A stretch of 56,526 nt of DNA from Vibrio sp. UCD-FRSSP16_30 (lineage in GTDB: Bacteria; Pseudomonadota; Gammaproteobacteria; Enterobacterales; Vibrionaceae): the NCBI RefSeq assembly GCF_001676025.1, contig NZ_LZFW01000015.1, positions 1 to 56,526 of the forward strand. The letters are read 5' to 3'. Below the pieces are notes generated by a model. The model searched no databases. It worked only from the letters and a program-made list of their open reading frames with translations, and was not told the origin of the DNA. Both the position numbers and the translations under genes were made by a program. Numbering within the stretch: the stretch's first letter is position 1; each line of letters opens with the position of its first letter. This document shows positions 27,615 through 38,700 of the stretch, in pieces.

Positions 27615-28829
27615 TTAGCACATGTCAGTAATAACAATATTCATTGAACTGTTGAACTTACCCTTTAAGTATAGAACTTCAGTATCTTCATCTGAATCTT
27701 TAGATACAAACTTTAGGTTTAACTCTACTGTATCTAATAGAAGCAATAGTTTGCGGACTATTTGTTTATCCGTAAGTTCATCAAAAATCAATGTCGCCAT
27801 CATTTGCTTATTACCTGTTTTAAGATCCGCTACAGCTTTAAATTTCCTGCCAATTACCTCTGTTTTAATGCTCGTATTACCTGACCATAAATGTGAGTTT
27901 GGATCTTCAAAATTACTGGTTTTATCCTCTATCACTCCTAGATATAATTGAAGTGTATTATATAGTTGCAAAGCCCCTACTCCTCCTAGATGGTAAAAGT
28001 CTTCAAAAAAGAGGTCTTCGAGTTCACTTAGTTTATCAAAACTATCAACGCTATTAATAAACAACCAATGTATATCATCAGGTTTAAGAGTGCTGCTATT
28101 AATTAATACTGGCGAAATTTCTCCAACATCAATATCAACAGACTCAATATTGAAATGTGAGTTTCTTTTCTCTACTTTCCTGCTATCACTCTCTTGCTTC
28201 TCCACTTCATTTAAAATTTGTTGCCGCTCTTTTCGAGTCAAGTTTGTATTAACTCTTGCTATTAGAAGTGTATCTTTAAAGCGCGTTTCCCCAAGTAGGT
28301 CAGAGAGTAACGAAAGTAATTCCTTGTCTAATCCTTCTGCATCGCAATAGTAGTCAATTGCCGACGAAACATTTAAAAATTTGACACCTTCACTTTCGAA
28401 AAAATGAGAATCATCGATCAACTCTAAAGGAATTTCATCGTAGGTCAAAGGCCAACCCTGGAAGGCTATTCTCTGTCTGGCAATCTCATACATACCCCAA
28501 GCGCTCTCATTAAAGCCAACAAATGCTGCACCACTTAATTGCTCACTTTCTAACTCTAATTTAGTCCAGTTAATCCCAATGCCGAGCACTCTTGCATACT
28601 TTATCAAGTTCTTATGAGTGAGTTTCAATTTCAAATCGTATATTGAATTGGAAGATTCTTTCGTTGCTAATGAATTGCACTCATCACAAATTGGTAGATT
28701 AATAGACAAATGACCCTTAGCTTCAAAATCAACCCTTCTTGGGTAGTCCAATGATATTTCACTTGGTTCTCCGCAAAACCAGCATTGATGTCGATTATTG
28801 AATGGTATATCTATTTTAAAATAATCCAT
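27615..28829 (-). CDS. Uncharacterised protein with N-terminal CxxC/CxxC zinc-finger-like motif, last gene of dpd restriction operon
   Basis: 404 aa, not recognised. Residues 16-19 (CWFC) and about 48-51 (CDEC), with the stretch HLSINLPICDECNSLA, form a four-cysteine zinc knuckle of the kind that scaffolds HNH or treble-clef domains. A full HNH catalytic triad is not evident in the residues I can read. The rest is acidic and mostly helical with no motif I can name. It lies 21 bp after the preceding gene on the same strand, as the ninth and last gene of the dpdE-to-K operon. A role in recognising or cutting unmodified DNA is only inference. DpdD is the one dpd product not otherwise placed, and this or the preceding gene might be it. 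Confidence 0.6.
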   Translation of the reverse strand: MDYFKIDIPFNNRHQCWFCGEPSEISLDYPRRVDFEAKGHLSINLPICDECNSLATKESSNSIYDLKLKLTHKNLIKYARVLGIGINWTKLELESEQLSGAAFVGFNESAWGMYEIARQRIAFQGWPLTYDEIPLELIDDSHFFESEGVKFLNVSSAIDYYCDAEGLDKELLSLLSDLLGETRFKDTLLIARVNTNLTRKERQQILNEVEKQESDSRKVEKRNSHFNIESVDIDVGEISPVLINSSTLKPDDIHWLFINSVDSFDKLSELEDLFFEDFYHLGGVGALQLYNTLQLYLGVIEDKTSNFEDPNSHLWSGNTSIKTEVIGRKFKAVADLKTGNKQMMATLIFDELTDKQIVRKLLLLLDTVELNLKFVSKDSDEDTEVLYLKGKFNSSMNIVITDMC

Positions 28830-28850
28830 AGATCATTACTCGCTTAAAAT

Positions 28851-30068
28851 TTAATCTAAGTATTGAGAGAAGTGTGTCGAAGCAACAGCCTCCAGTTGAG
28901 ACCATTGATGTCTTAGTGCAGCATTAGATTTAGTACTCATTTTTAAATTAAACGGAGCATTTTCAAGCCACTCCAAAAGCCTCAATGCCTCCGATTCAAG
29001 ACAATTTTGCGAGTAATTGAGAACATTTGATAGTGAACTTTCATCATACTCAAGATTATTAACGTCTAGTTTAACTTCAATGTCCATACTTCTGGAACTA
29101 ACGCTAGTGTCTTGTGCTAATAATGTGGCAATCCAGGTCGCTTCGATATATTTCGCTGATATCTTGTTCCAATCTTTTATATTAAGAGAATGTGACAACA
29201 ATGCCCAAAATTTCCAGTCTTGCTCAGAGCTAAAACCTGGAGTTTTTAGTAACAAGGGTAGAAACTCAGTACCAAGATCTGCTATACCCGGCCAATCGAA
29301 TTCAAAAGTATCAAATGCTTTCATATTCTCGCAGGACTGTAGTATCACAGCTTTCATTACTGCAACAATTACTCCGCTAGATACTACCTGAGCAGATACA
29401 TTTCTAGCACGGCTTAAATCTATGATTTCATACCATTTTTCTTCTTTTTCCAAAATCATAAACTTTAGCGTATCTTTGTTTCTTCTATCAAGATCTTCGC
29501 ATTTCTGAATCGATTCAAAATTAATTCTCATTGATTCAAGATCATTCGACTCATATGCTTTTATAAAACTTTTAATTAGCACACCAACAGGTATTGAAGT
29601 TTGAAGATCAATATTGGGAGCTATATTGAATCGCGCGATCATTTCATCCAATGCTGCTTGAACCTGATTCACTGCAGTAGGAAGAAATTTGCGGTACTCA
29701 TCACTACCAAAACCAGTATGAGATTGACTCCAAATAACTACCTTCAGAAAACCATGAGGCCAGTGATCAAGTAACCCACTTTCAAAGTCAAACTCTGCAC
29801 TCTTATATGGTTTAGCATATTGGCAAAAAATCCTTGGCAGAGAACAGTTCAACCAGTCTTTCGTGTGCTCCGTTAACTCATCAGAATCACACAAGACATA
29901 AAATGTAGGCGTAGATCCTTGGGGATAGCCTAAGAAATACTTTATGCGGTTACTTGTCTCTAACTGCCTTGATGCTAGTTCAACCTTCGCATTCCATTTA
30001 CTCTGCTGAGTTATTCTATTTTTTCCGCTAAAAAACGAAGATAAAAGACTGCTAGAATATCCAGTCAT
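28851..30068 (-). CDS. Uncharacterised protein of the dpd restriction operon
   Basis: About 405 aa and not recognised. Three consecutive ATG codons follow a strong GAGGAGG inside the end of dpdK. The third (30068) has the best spacing; the first possible ATG is at 30083. The protein has a mixed alpha/beta start (FYVLCDSDELTEHTKDWLNCSLPRIFCQYAKPY) and a helical C-terminal half. No catalytic motif, signal peptide or membrane helix is seen. The overlap with dpdK shows co-translation with the restriction genes. It is a candidate for DpdD by elimination only. Confidence 0.6.
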   Translation of the reverse strand: MTGYSSSLLSSFFSGKNRITQQSKWNAKVELASRQLETSNRIKYFLGYPQGSTPTFYVLCDSDELTEHTKDWLNCSLPRIFCQYAKPYKSAEFDFESGLLDHWPHGFLKVVIWSQSHTGFGSDEYRKFLPTAVNQVQAALDEMIARFNIAPNIDLQTSIPVGVLIKSFIKAYESNDLESMRINFESIQKCEDLDRRNKDTLKFMILEKEEKWYEIIDLSRARNVSAQVVSSGVIVAVMKAVILQSCENMKAFDTFEFDWPGIADLGTEFLPLLLKTPGFSSEQDWKFWALLSHSLNIKDWNKISAKYIEATWIATLLAQDTSVSSRSMDIEVKLDVNNLEYDESSLSNVLNYSQNCLESEALRLLEWLENAPFNLKMSTKSNAALRHQWSQLEAVASTHFSQYLD

Positions 30069-30615
30069 CATCATCCTCCTCAACTGACTCTGGTTTAACT
30101 TCAGTGAAATAAAGGTCGTTGTAGGTATTTTTCTTCTCTGCTATCGCCGCTGCATTAGTGGTGTAAGTAATACCTTCATAGTTAATTGAAGCCCCAAAGT
30201 AAGTGAAGTTCATCGAACCACGGATCAAAGCACATTCAGTCAATAGTCCTTTTTCATGGAGATCTTTGAGTTCCACAACCATAAACTGAGTCGGGTAGTT
30301 TTTTAGTGCTTGCTCCAACTGCAAAATTTTGTCTCGATTTTCCCTGATTGCTAGTTTCAAAGTCGCTCCAGATTCAACACAGTTTTGTAGCAATTCAAAA
30401 AAACTCACGCTTCTGTGCCCCCAAGAGGGGTTAACCGTATCAAAATTACCGGTCGTATTATCTAAGACAGGGAAGTCAGAGATCCAAGGGCTCAATATAT
30501 ATATTTCTCCTGGGTTGAGGCTCTCGGCAATTAACAGAGAGCCAAGCAAGTCCTTTACATGAGCTCTTCCTATTGCCTCTTTAGTTTCAATAGAGCGTTC
30601 GATTTGGATTCTCAT
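30052..30615 (-). CDS. dpdK: DpdK, phospholipase D-like protein
   Basis: 187 aa. A single PLD-type motif is visible: His120-x-Lys122 with Glu127 in place of the usual Asp, then GSMN at 133-136 (HEKGLLTE...RGSMNFTYFG). PLD-family nucleases usually act as dimers when only one motif is present. In the Salmonella Dpd system DpdK has a PLD domain and is among the genes implicated in the restriction-like phenotype. Its start overlaps the dpdJ stop (ATGA, 30612-30615) and its end overlaps the next gene. It may be the nuclease of the system (inference). Confidence 0.82.
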   Translation of the reverse strand: MRIQIERSIETKEAIGRAHVKDLLGSLLIAESLNPGEIYILSPWISDFPVLDNTTGNFDTVNPSWGHRSVSFFELLQNCVESGATLKLAIRENRDKILQLEQALKNYPTQFMVVELKDLHEKGLLTECALIRGSMNFTYFGASINYEGITYTTNAAAIAEKKNTYNDLYFTEVKPESVEEDDDDWIF

Positions 30616-33600
30616 TGAAGAATATCCCTCACTTGGACAGTAACCTCTATCGCAAATAAACGTGCTTTTACTTTGGTTACCCGCGGATAAAACAGCATCT
30701 TGTTGTATTCAAGTATACTGAGGTTAAGTTCACTCACTACAGACTTAATGTCAGCTCTATCTGAGCCACTGAAGACCAAAATACACTTGCCAGATAACTT
30801 TAACTCTGCAGATAGTTTTTCCCTCCAGTCTCCTTGTACCTCATAATCAACCAAGACTTCTTTTGCCCTAATGACTTTTGCCAACAAGAGTCGCTCTGTC
30901 TTATTCTTGTCCGAACTAAACTGGTTATAAAAACCTAGTTCTTGCTCACGGATACTGGCCCCGCGTTGCCATAATTGGGATTGGATTCGATTTTTATCTC
31001 GATAGACATCTGTGAAGCTACCACTCTTGTTTCTTGCTGAGAGGTACGACATCATGTGCAAAGGAATTTCAATACCGATACGATCTTCACAAGAATTCCA
31101 CTCATTGAGAAGATCTGCAAGACGTTGGTCAGTGATAGCACTTGCACCTGTTTTCAGAATTCGAGAATAAAGCACGCTATTCCAAGCATGAGTTGGTAAA
31201 ATCCCCATCCGAGATATCTGTTGCTTTAATACCTTCGTTGCTTGAGAACGAGATTTCAGACTGCTCGCAGAGCGCACATCTTCTAATCCTGACCTTAACT
31301 GTTGGTCTTCACTAACCACGATAAGAAAATGTTGTAGATCGAAGTTTACCTGTTCATATTCGCCAGTCTCGAAAGCATGACTAAGGTAACCTAGGGTGCG
31401 CAGAGGATCCTCTTTATACGCATCTCTAAATTTCGTGATGTAACCAATTCCACCAATCTCATTTTCATTTAGCCAGATATTGAGACAGTTTCCGTCCCAT
31501 CGATGATCTAGGTTGAATGATTGTTCGGAAACATCCGAAATGAGGTTTAGGAACATGGCATTGATGCCACCACACAAAGTCTGACCGAGTAAGTTCTTAC
31601 TCCATTCAATATATTTTTCTGAAAGATGGTACTCAGGGTCAAGATCAAGCGCATTCTTTACAACTATCAGATTGTCATCATCTTCAAAATAACCGGTAAG
31701 GGTACGATGGAGGTCTTGCTCTTCATCGCCAGATTCTGTACTTCTGCGCTGGAACATTCCATTAACCACCTCATTCAACAGTCGCTTGCCTTCAGAAGTA
31801 AACAAGTGTTCAAACGATTTATGCAAAGGTCCCCGCTGAGTTTGGGATACAGCGAATAAAGCAGACATTACACATTCAAATATCCATCCTGCGAGAAAAT
31901 ACTCGTGCTCATATTCTTCTGCATTAATGAATGTGTGTTGAAGATACTGATAGTAAAGAGCTTTTCGATTATTTTCATAGTTGAGCAAACTCAAGATATT
32001 TTGTTTTGAAAAATCAAAATTGAATTTAATGCTATCCACCCACAACTTTGTACCAATAGTCGCTTGAGCATTGTTTTGCTTCCAAATGAAGTTTACATTT
32101 GCCTGATCATTACCAGATGAAAATGGAATGCTCGCTTTTGCTCCAGTACAAAACCTTACTAATTCTATCGGTTTTGAATGTTCATGAGTGAAAAAGTCGA
32201 TAGATTTAAGTACACCAAACCATTCACTATTTTGCGGAACTTTAGTCACATTTGCTGAGTGCGGTTCTCGAATAGAGAAGTCCCACTGTAAAACACTACC
32301 GCTTTTATTCGTCAGTTGCTTGCTAAAGGAACGTTGGGTTTGAATAAATCTTGGTTGGTAGACCGGCACTTGTTCGCCATTGATTTCAACATGGTCTTGC
32401 AGTACTAGTTTACTTATATCACCAAAAGCCTTTTCGATATCAAAATCAATATCGCCTCGCATACCTGGTGTTGGCTCAAACCCATAAGGAACCAACCAAT
32501 CAGGAACGTTTCTGGCTTTTACTGTATATCGCTTTGACATGCGTCCTGGAGCAAACTCTTTTAGAGCTTGAAAAAATGCCATTTCTTCTCGTTCAAACTC
32601 TTGTTCTTTCTGCGTAGAGCGGTCCAGCATTATCGTCAACCCCTGGGTGTTTAGTTCAGAGAAAAGTTGTGCTGAAATATACTTTGGCATTGGACCAGAA
32701 TTTGAGTCTCCTAATCCCAACCAACTATGACCTCGAGAACCCCAACTGTACTTCAGGTTCTGTTCGAGTTCGGGTAAGAAAGACATCATAATTGAACGTG
32801 GAGGGGCCCACATCACCGTATTTATCTGGTCGTCATTGAGATCAAGAGTAGATTTAAGGTGACTTGCTAATTGCACCTGGCGAGTCTGACTACGAAGTAA
32901 ATCTGAAACTGCATGTTGTAACTTTTGGAGTTTAGACGAATGTTTTTGTGGATTTTTAAGTGCTGTCCAGACGTTCAACCACCTTAGTTTATAGGTTTTC
33001 ACCAACCATTCTAAGGTTGCTAAGGCGGCATGCATTTTGTGTATATGAGAGTTTGCCGTCGGCAGTTTAGTTGTATTAACCTTTGGATCGATCAACTGCT
33101 CATACTGCTGGAACGCTATTCGATCTCTTCCAAAATCAGACAAAATCGTATACATCCATGGCCTCATTCCACGACGGCGCCCCGCACGGCCTTTCCTTTG
33201 CAAATATGACGCAACATTACGTGGCGCTTTATGCTGAATAACAGCCCCAACTGTCGGGTCATTGTAACCAACTTCTAGGGAAGCAGTCGCTACAACCACA
33301 TTTGCTGATTGGTTAACACCACTGTCCTGACTGGAGGTACGTTCTACAACGTTGGCTTGCTCTAAGTCGTGACCAATGCTTTCTGCGGATGACCAATCCT
33401 GACCTAATTCTCGTTTTAGTGCCAAATCTATATTTAAATTGTTTGGAGAGCGCAGGTAAGCCAGTGGGTGTTCATTTCGCGTACTAGGACGCAATTGTCC
33501 AAAGTAGTCTTGCTTTCCTTCCGCATCCAAATAATCGTTATAAAGACGGTTGATTACATCAAGATCATCAGTAAATACAAAGGATTTTTGACCGAATACA

Positions 33601-35039
33601 TTCTGAGATATATTCTTTTTTGGACCCACATGAGTATCCATCATACGACTTCCAAGTATCGTTGCCTGGATAGTTGCCGAAAGTAAACCCGTCTGAGATG
33701 CAGGGTCACCACGTAGAGCAAGGAGATATTCAGCCCCCTCCTCTTCTAGTTCTCGTTCGAATGACTCGACCAATTCGGTATATTGAGGCTTAGTTCCGGT
33801 CAGGTCTGAAAAGAAATTTTTGGCGTCCGCGAGTGTCGCTGATAAACCAACGAAATGCGGTTTAATGCCACTAAAGGTCATCCATCGCTTCAATAAATAT
33901 GATGTTTGGGCACCAGTGCTACCCTCATAAGTATGCACCTCATCCAGAAGCACTAGTGGAATAGCAGTATTACCAGTATTTACCCCGAAAAGATGATTAA
34001 AACCCTCATCACTGATACGTTGGTTTAACATCTCTGTCGTCGTAAACAAGATGTCAGGGGGGGTGCGCTTTGCGCTCTCTCTAGTGGTCAGGACTTCTTG
34101 TGGTGAAAGAGTAGTTTTACAATTCGCACAGACTATTTGTTTCGAAGTAGCATTGAACTTTAGTACACCACCGCAACCATCTTCAGGACACACCATGGGC
34201 TCGAAAGTACTTCCATCTTTAGCAAAACCTTCAGAAAAAGTATCGCCGTAGAACGTGCCTATGGTGATCTTTCTTTTGCCTTGCGAACCCAAAAATTTAT
34301 CAAGTTTGCGAGCTTCTTTGTAGGTTTCAGAAAACTGATCCTTAAGAAGTTCCTTACGCGGGTATATCGCTAAAATTCGTACTCTATTGCTGTCATCGTC
34401 AAGAATGTCAGCAGCAAGTTTTGTCATCGCAGGTAAATAGAAAGAAAGAGTTTTACCACTACCCGTGCCGGCACAGACTATCGTAGCACTTGCGTTAAAA
34501 GATGCTTTCTTTCTATGCTTCTCATACTGTTTAAGAATGCGCTCCGTAGAGCGCATCTGAAAACCCGATAGTTGGAACCAGTCATCCCCGTTTCTGAGCA
34601 AATCGCTCAAAATAGTTTTTTCGCTTGGAGAGCGGAATAGTTTATTTTGTTCCCACTTAGTTACTAATTCTTGGGCAGGGTTGTCTCGCTTGGGGTATTG
34701 CCTAGGTCGCTTCAAAAAGCGAAAGTCAGATATTAGCGGCTTGGCGTCTTCTACGCCTTGCTTGGAAAACCATTGACGAGATAGTACTTGCAAACGAACT
34801 GTCTCGGCCATTCGAGTACGATAACAATCGTTACCAATAGAAAAGATAAAACACCGCTTTACAAGAGCTTCAAAATAATCGTCTGTGTAATAATTTGAAA
34901 CTCCTACCTCTGCGAGACTAGATTCTATTTCAGCACGACTTGAAAAAACCTCAACGTCCCCCCAGGCTAACAACTCGGATTCTTTGTTTTCAATTTTATC
35001 TAATGCTTCGATGAGCTTATCTTTATCGATAGTTGTCAT
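30612..35039 (-). CDS. dpdJ: DpdJ, giant DEAD/DEAH-type helicase with zinc-ribbon insert
   Basis: 1475 aa superfamily-2 helicase. Walker A is AGTGSGKT at residues 190-197 and motif II is DEVH at 366-369. Between them a four-cysteine zinc ribbon (Cys284, Cys289, Cys304, Cys307) is inserted. The second RecA-like domain has VATASLEVGYNDPTVGAVIQ and YLQRKGRAGRRRGMRPW (motif VI). Over 800 C-terminal residues carry no motif I know. In layout it recalls the DrmA-type helicases of DISARM. It belongs to the arm linked to DNA restriction in Salmonella. The start overlaps the dpdI stop (TAATG). Confidence 0.85.
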   Translation of the reverse strand: MTTIDKDKLIEALDKIENKESELLAWGDVEVFSSRAEIESSLAEVGVSNYYTDDYFEALVKRCFIFSIGNDCYRTRMAETVRLQVLSRQWFSKQGVEDAKPLISDFRFLKRPRQYPKRDNPAQELVTKWEQNKLFRSPSEKTILSDLLRNGDDWFQLSGFQMRSTERILKQYEKHRKKASFNASATIVCAGTGSGKTLSFYLPAMTKLAADILDDDSNRVRILAIYPRKELLKDQFSETYKEARKLDKFLGSQGKRKITIGTFYGDTFSEGFAKDGSTFEPMVCPEDGCGGVLKFNATSKQIVCANCKTTLSPQEVLTTRESAKRTPPDILFTTTEMLNQRISDEGFNHLFGVNTGNTAIPLVLLDEVHTYEGSTGAQTSYLLKRWMTFSGIKPHFVGLSATLADAKNFFSDLTGTKPQYTELVESFERELEEEGAEYLLALRGDPASQTGLLSATIQATILGSRMMDTHVGPKKNISQNVFGQKSFVFTDDLDVINRLYNDYLDAEGKQDYFGQLRPSTRNEHPLAYLRSPNNLNIDLALKRELGQDWSSAESIGHDLEQANVVERTSSQDSGVNQSANVVVATASLEVGYNDPTVGAVIQHKAPRNVASYLQRKGRAGRRRGMRPWMYTILSDFGRDRIAFQQYEQLIDPKVNTTKLPTANSHIHKMHAALATLEWLVKTYKLRWLNVWTALKNPQKHSSKLQKLQHAVSDLLRSQTRQVQLASHLKSTLDLNDDQINTVMWAPPRSIMMSFLPELEQNLKYSWGSRGHSWLGLGDSNSGPMPKYISAQLFSELNTQGLTIMLDRSTQKEQEFEREEMAFFQALKEFAPGRMSKRYTVKARNVPDWLVPYGFEPTPGMRGDIDFDIEKAFGDISKLVLQDHVEINGEQVPVYQPRFIQTQRSFSKQLTNKSGSVLQWDFSIREPHSANVTKVPQNSEWFGVLKSIDFFTHEHSKPIELVRFCTGAKASIPFSSGNDQANVNFIWKQNNAQATIGTKLWVDSIKFNFDFSKQNILSLLNYENNRKALYYQYLQHTFINAEEYEHEYFLAGWIFECVMSALFAVSQTQRGPLHKSFEHLFTSEGKRLLNEVVNGMFQRRSTESGDEEQDLHRTLTGYFEDDDNLIVVKNALDLDPEYHLSEKYIEWSKNLLGQTLCGGINAMFLNLISDVSEQSFNLDHRWDGNCLNIWLNENEIGGIGYITKFRDAYKEDPLRTLGYLSHAFETGEYEQVNFDLQHFLIVVSEDQQLRSGLEDVRSASSLKSRSQATKVLKQQISRMGILPTHAWNSVLYSRILKTGASAITDQRLADLLNEWNSCEDRIGIEIPLHMMSYLSARNKSGSFTDVYRDKNRIQSQLWQRGASIREQELGFYNQFSSDKNKTERLLLAKVIRAKEVLVDYEVQGDWREKLSAELKLSGKCILVFSGSDRADIKSVVSELNLSILEYNKMLFYPRVTKVKARLFAIEVTVQVRDILQ

Positions 35040-35773
35040 TATCTTTGTTTTACCATCAATGTATCAAGTTTATTATTCTTGTCTAGCCAATCCATAACTT
35101 CAGGTGTCAGCATAGATACGAACGCAACAGCACCAGGGTTTTTTAAAGCATCAAAAAGCTTCCTTACTCCTTCTGGCAATGCTTCTGTATTCATTTGAGA
35201 TTTGAATTCCACACACTGTTTTGCAAACTGTTGAATTCTAGCTAACTGCCCTTGGTCAAAAGTGAAGCCATCCATTTGGCTATCAAACTCTCTTTTTGCT
35301 CGTGTGTATTTATTATAAAGTTCGATATTACGGTGCACGGATTTCTGCTGTTCCAAGATCACATCGTTAACATTGGCTAAGCCTTTTTGCTCTTCGGCCC
35401 ACTCTTGCCAAACTGTCTCGTGATTATTGGCAAACAAATCAGCAGTTTTTGCAATAGCTTGGGTCATTTCATAAAGAGTGTTTGCTTCATCAGACAAGCT
35501 CTGGTCTTCAATCTGTTCCCAAAGAGTCTTGAATGTCGAGTATTTAACGTAAGCAGTTTCAAGAACTTCATTACTACCCTCACAAGTAAGATCGATTCCA
35601 TCTATTAGCTTTAGACATTGGAACTTCTTAGCTTCTTGTTCTATTCGCGAAGTGGGATTCGCTATACGCGTAGAGATAGTCTTCAGTGCATTCATTTGGT
35701 CTTCCAGGTTTGCACTGTTATGGTAATACTCTATTTGCTTGTTCAATTCTGCCACTTGCCTTTCAAGACTCAT
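35039..35773 (-). CDS. dpdI: DpdI, coiled-coil protein
   Basis: 244 aa, almost wholly helical with heptad-rich stretches at the start (LERQVAELNKQIEYYHNSAN) and the middle (EQQKSVHRNIELYNKYTRAK). No enzymatic motif. It is named from position between the DpdH ATPase and DpdJ helicase genes, matching the dpdH-I-J-K order in the described clusters. It overlaps dpdH by 11 bp and shares a TAATG with dpdJ, so it is translated with them, probably as an adaptor of a DpdH-I-J complex (inference). Confidence 0.75.
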   Translation of the reverse strand: MSLERQVAELNKQIEYYHNSANLEDQMNALKTISTRIANPTSRIEQEAKKFQCLKLIDGIDLTCEGSNEVLETAYVKYSTFKTLWEQIEDQSLSDEANTLYEMTQAIAKTADLFANNHETVWQEWAEEQKGLANVNDVILEQQKSVHRNIELYNKYTRAKREFDSQMDGFTFDQGQLARIQQFAKQCVEFKSQMNTEALPEGVRKLFDALKNPGAVAFVSMLTPEVMDWLDKNNKLDTLMVKQR

Positions 35774-38700
35774 GTGTTGCCCCCAGTTTCTTTAAAGATT
35801 CTTCTACGCTCAAGAGACGGTCTTTTATAACTTTTTTATAGGTCTCTATTTGGTTAACACCATTCTTATCATTAAACTCTCTGATGTTTTTATTTACCTT
35901 TGGGGATATTTCTTTCCAGTCATTGAGAACTTTAACCCAAAGGTCTAGTTCGTCTCCGCTAATCTTATTAAGTAACTTGACAGGATCGTCTTGAGTTCGG
36001 TTCAGAGCAATTACAGACTTAGGGGTATGCGAAGTGACTATCTCGCTCAATTGTTTAATTCTTGAACGCACTGTATTTTTACTCACGTCATAAGTCGGCA
36101 TCATCTCTGCTGGAACATTTTTATAACTGATGGTCAATGATTCCAGTAGTTCCTGCAATTCATCTTTTGTTTCTGAACCTTCCAGATACTCTTGCAATGA
36201 AGCACTGGTAGTCTTAACTTCTCGAATTACCGGTTCCAGTTCCCTGGTAGATCTAACAACTTTATCTCTTTGTCGGAACGTGTTACTGAAGGTAACTGGG
36301 TGCACAGCATTGTTTGTACCGATTAGCATGGTATTCAACCATTTAGTCCGTAACTCATCCCACTCTATAAGCCACTTGTCGAACACTGCTTCATGTTGTG
36401 GATTGATCGGGGGAGGCAATTCACTTTTAACCTGGCTGGACGTTTTTACTAGTTGATTTAACGCTTTGTCGATACCTGATACATCGAAACCCATGCTAGT
36501 TGCCAATGCGACATGTTCGCTTAAGGGGTTATGGGCCGTTTGCTTCGCCAACTTCACACATCTTGCCATAGCATTTGGTACCCATTTCTGAGCAAATTGC
36601 ATATATAGCGCGTAGTCTTCTAATCCCTGGGGGTATGACCAACCAACCCTAACGGTATTTTTATCGTTATTATCTAGTTTATTTAAGGTTGCAAACCGCA
36701 AGATCGCTGTCATCTGCTTTTTTAAAACCAAAGAATCCGTAGAATTCGATAGTTCCTTGTCACCAAAAGCATTAACTTTCCACTGTTCAGGGTTCGTGCG
36801 AGAACCTGGTAGTTTAATTAATGTCAGTTTATTTTGTTTTAGCATTGCTTGAATTAAGCTTTCTTTACCTTTGCCCCATACAGAGTTTGAATTCAACGAA
36901 TAATCAGTAAAAGCCTTTTGTTGTTCAAGCATCTGATAAAGCGCTAGTCTCAAGAGATTACTTGGTTTTTGCTCCAATGTAGACACTCCAGAGAACCATT
37001 GATTTACCCACGTAACAACTTCGTCAGAAGATGAGTTAGGATTAGGCTTACTTTTAGCTTCTGTAGATCGTTGCGCGTTTTGAGATCCTTGACTCTCTGC
37101 AGTTTTATTAGTATTTCCGTCTAATGGTTCACGTGAAACAGGGCGTTTCACAACAATCACTCGACCTGTCGCCTCCAAAGAGATCTCTTGAGGTAGCAAT
37201 GACGAATCTAAACCAAAGGCTAGCGCCTGCCTTTTTGATACTTGCTTGAAACAATCGGCACTAGTTGATGCATCTGTGTATAAAGACATGAAGGCAATTA
37301 AGCGCCTTGCCTGCTCTTTATCGTGAGGGAAATTGCGCTCAACGAGCAACGCAGTATCATCGTTACGGAACTCCCTTAGTTGATCTTCAAACCAAGCGCT
37401 AGGGTAAGCGTTTTTAGAATAACGTCCTCGGTGATCGCGAAGGATAGCTAAAAGAACTTCCTGAATAACGACACGAGGATTAAATCGAGTATTGTTTCCT
37501 CTAAATACATGCTTTTGTGTTAATTTGGCTATCGCCTGCCTGTTATAAGGAAATAGAGGGATTCCAATTTTGCCAGTACTGCCTTGAGATACTGATACTT
37601 TTGAATAACCAAAATCGTCTAAAACCTTCAAATCCGACTCTTCAAGGTCTATATTCCATGCCATCAATCCAGTCTCAGCATCCTCAACATCGATCAACGT
37701 CTCAATACCTTGGATACCGTGACGAGCAGCATTGACGTAACGCGCGCAAAAATCAACTACGTCCTCTGTTGAAAACTTGAGTTCAGGGAATTTATCAACA
37801 TATTGATCAGTTGGAAGATGCCACTCGAGACTAGTTCGTGTCCAGATTGTGTTTCGGTGGGATTCATAACTAGCAAGGTCATCTGTAGTTGCGATTACAG
37901 ATTTCATGGGGCAAAGCACCTGCACCCCATCGTCTTTATCCTGCTCTAGGAGACTTTCTATCAATACATCATCAATAGATGAAATTGCTGCTAAATCTTC
38001 CACTAGAACGACTAAAGTCCTATTTTGTTTTAGCAAATACCTTCGAATCTCTTTAAACAAATCTTGGAAGTTACCAGTACTAAACTGAAAAAGACGATTG
38101 AACATTAACTTACAAGCGCGCTCAATGGCTTTGTTAGTCATCTCTGCAGCCATTTGACGTTTTGCTGCATCAGATTCTAATTGGAGATTGGCGTAAGCTC
38201 TTCGCGCCCTTGCCCCCAACTGAGTAGAGATTTCGTCTCCACTGGAAAATTTAAAGTCTTCGTCAACAACTTGAAAATTATCATCTAAAAGCTCTGCATA
38301 AGATCTGATTTCAATCAATCGAGCAACACGACTTCTCACAGCAGTATTTTTTCCAGAAAAAATTGCCTTTATATGGGGGTCATCAAAAAAATGCTGAAGT
38401 TCACCAGCAAATGACATTTCAGCCATAAACTGTTCCCCTTTTTCTTTCGTCATCTTCCCTTCAGACTGAAGCGCTTGATGCTGTTTTTCCAACCTACCAG
38501 GTATTTCACGAAAAGCCTCTACAATGTGTGCGAACATTAGGCTTGTAGTGGTTTCATGGTCCATTGAATTAGCGACTTTCCCAATTTGATCACGCGCATT
38601 GTCAAAGATGTCACCCTCTAAATCGCGAAGTATTATCTCTAGAACTTGGGACAAACTTGCGTTCTTTGGTATTCGAATGATATGCCATTGCTCTTGCTTA

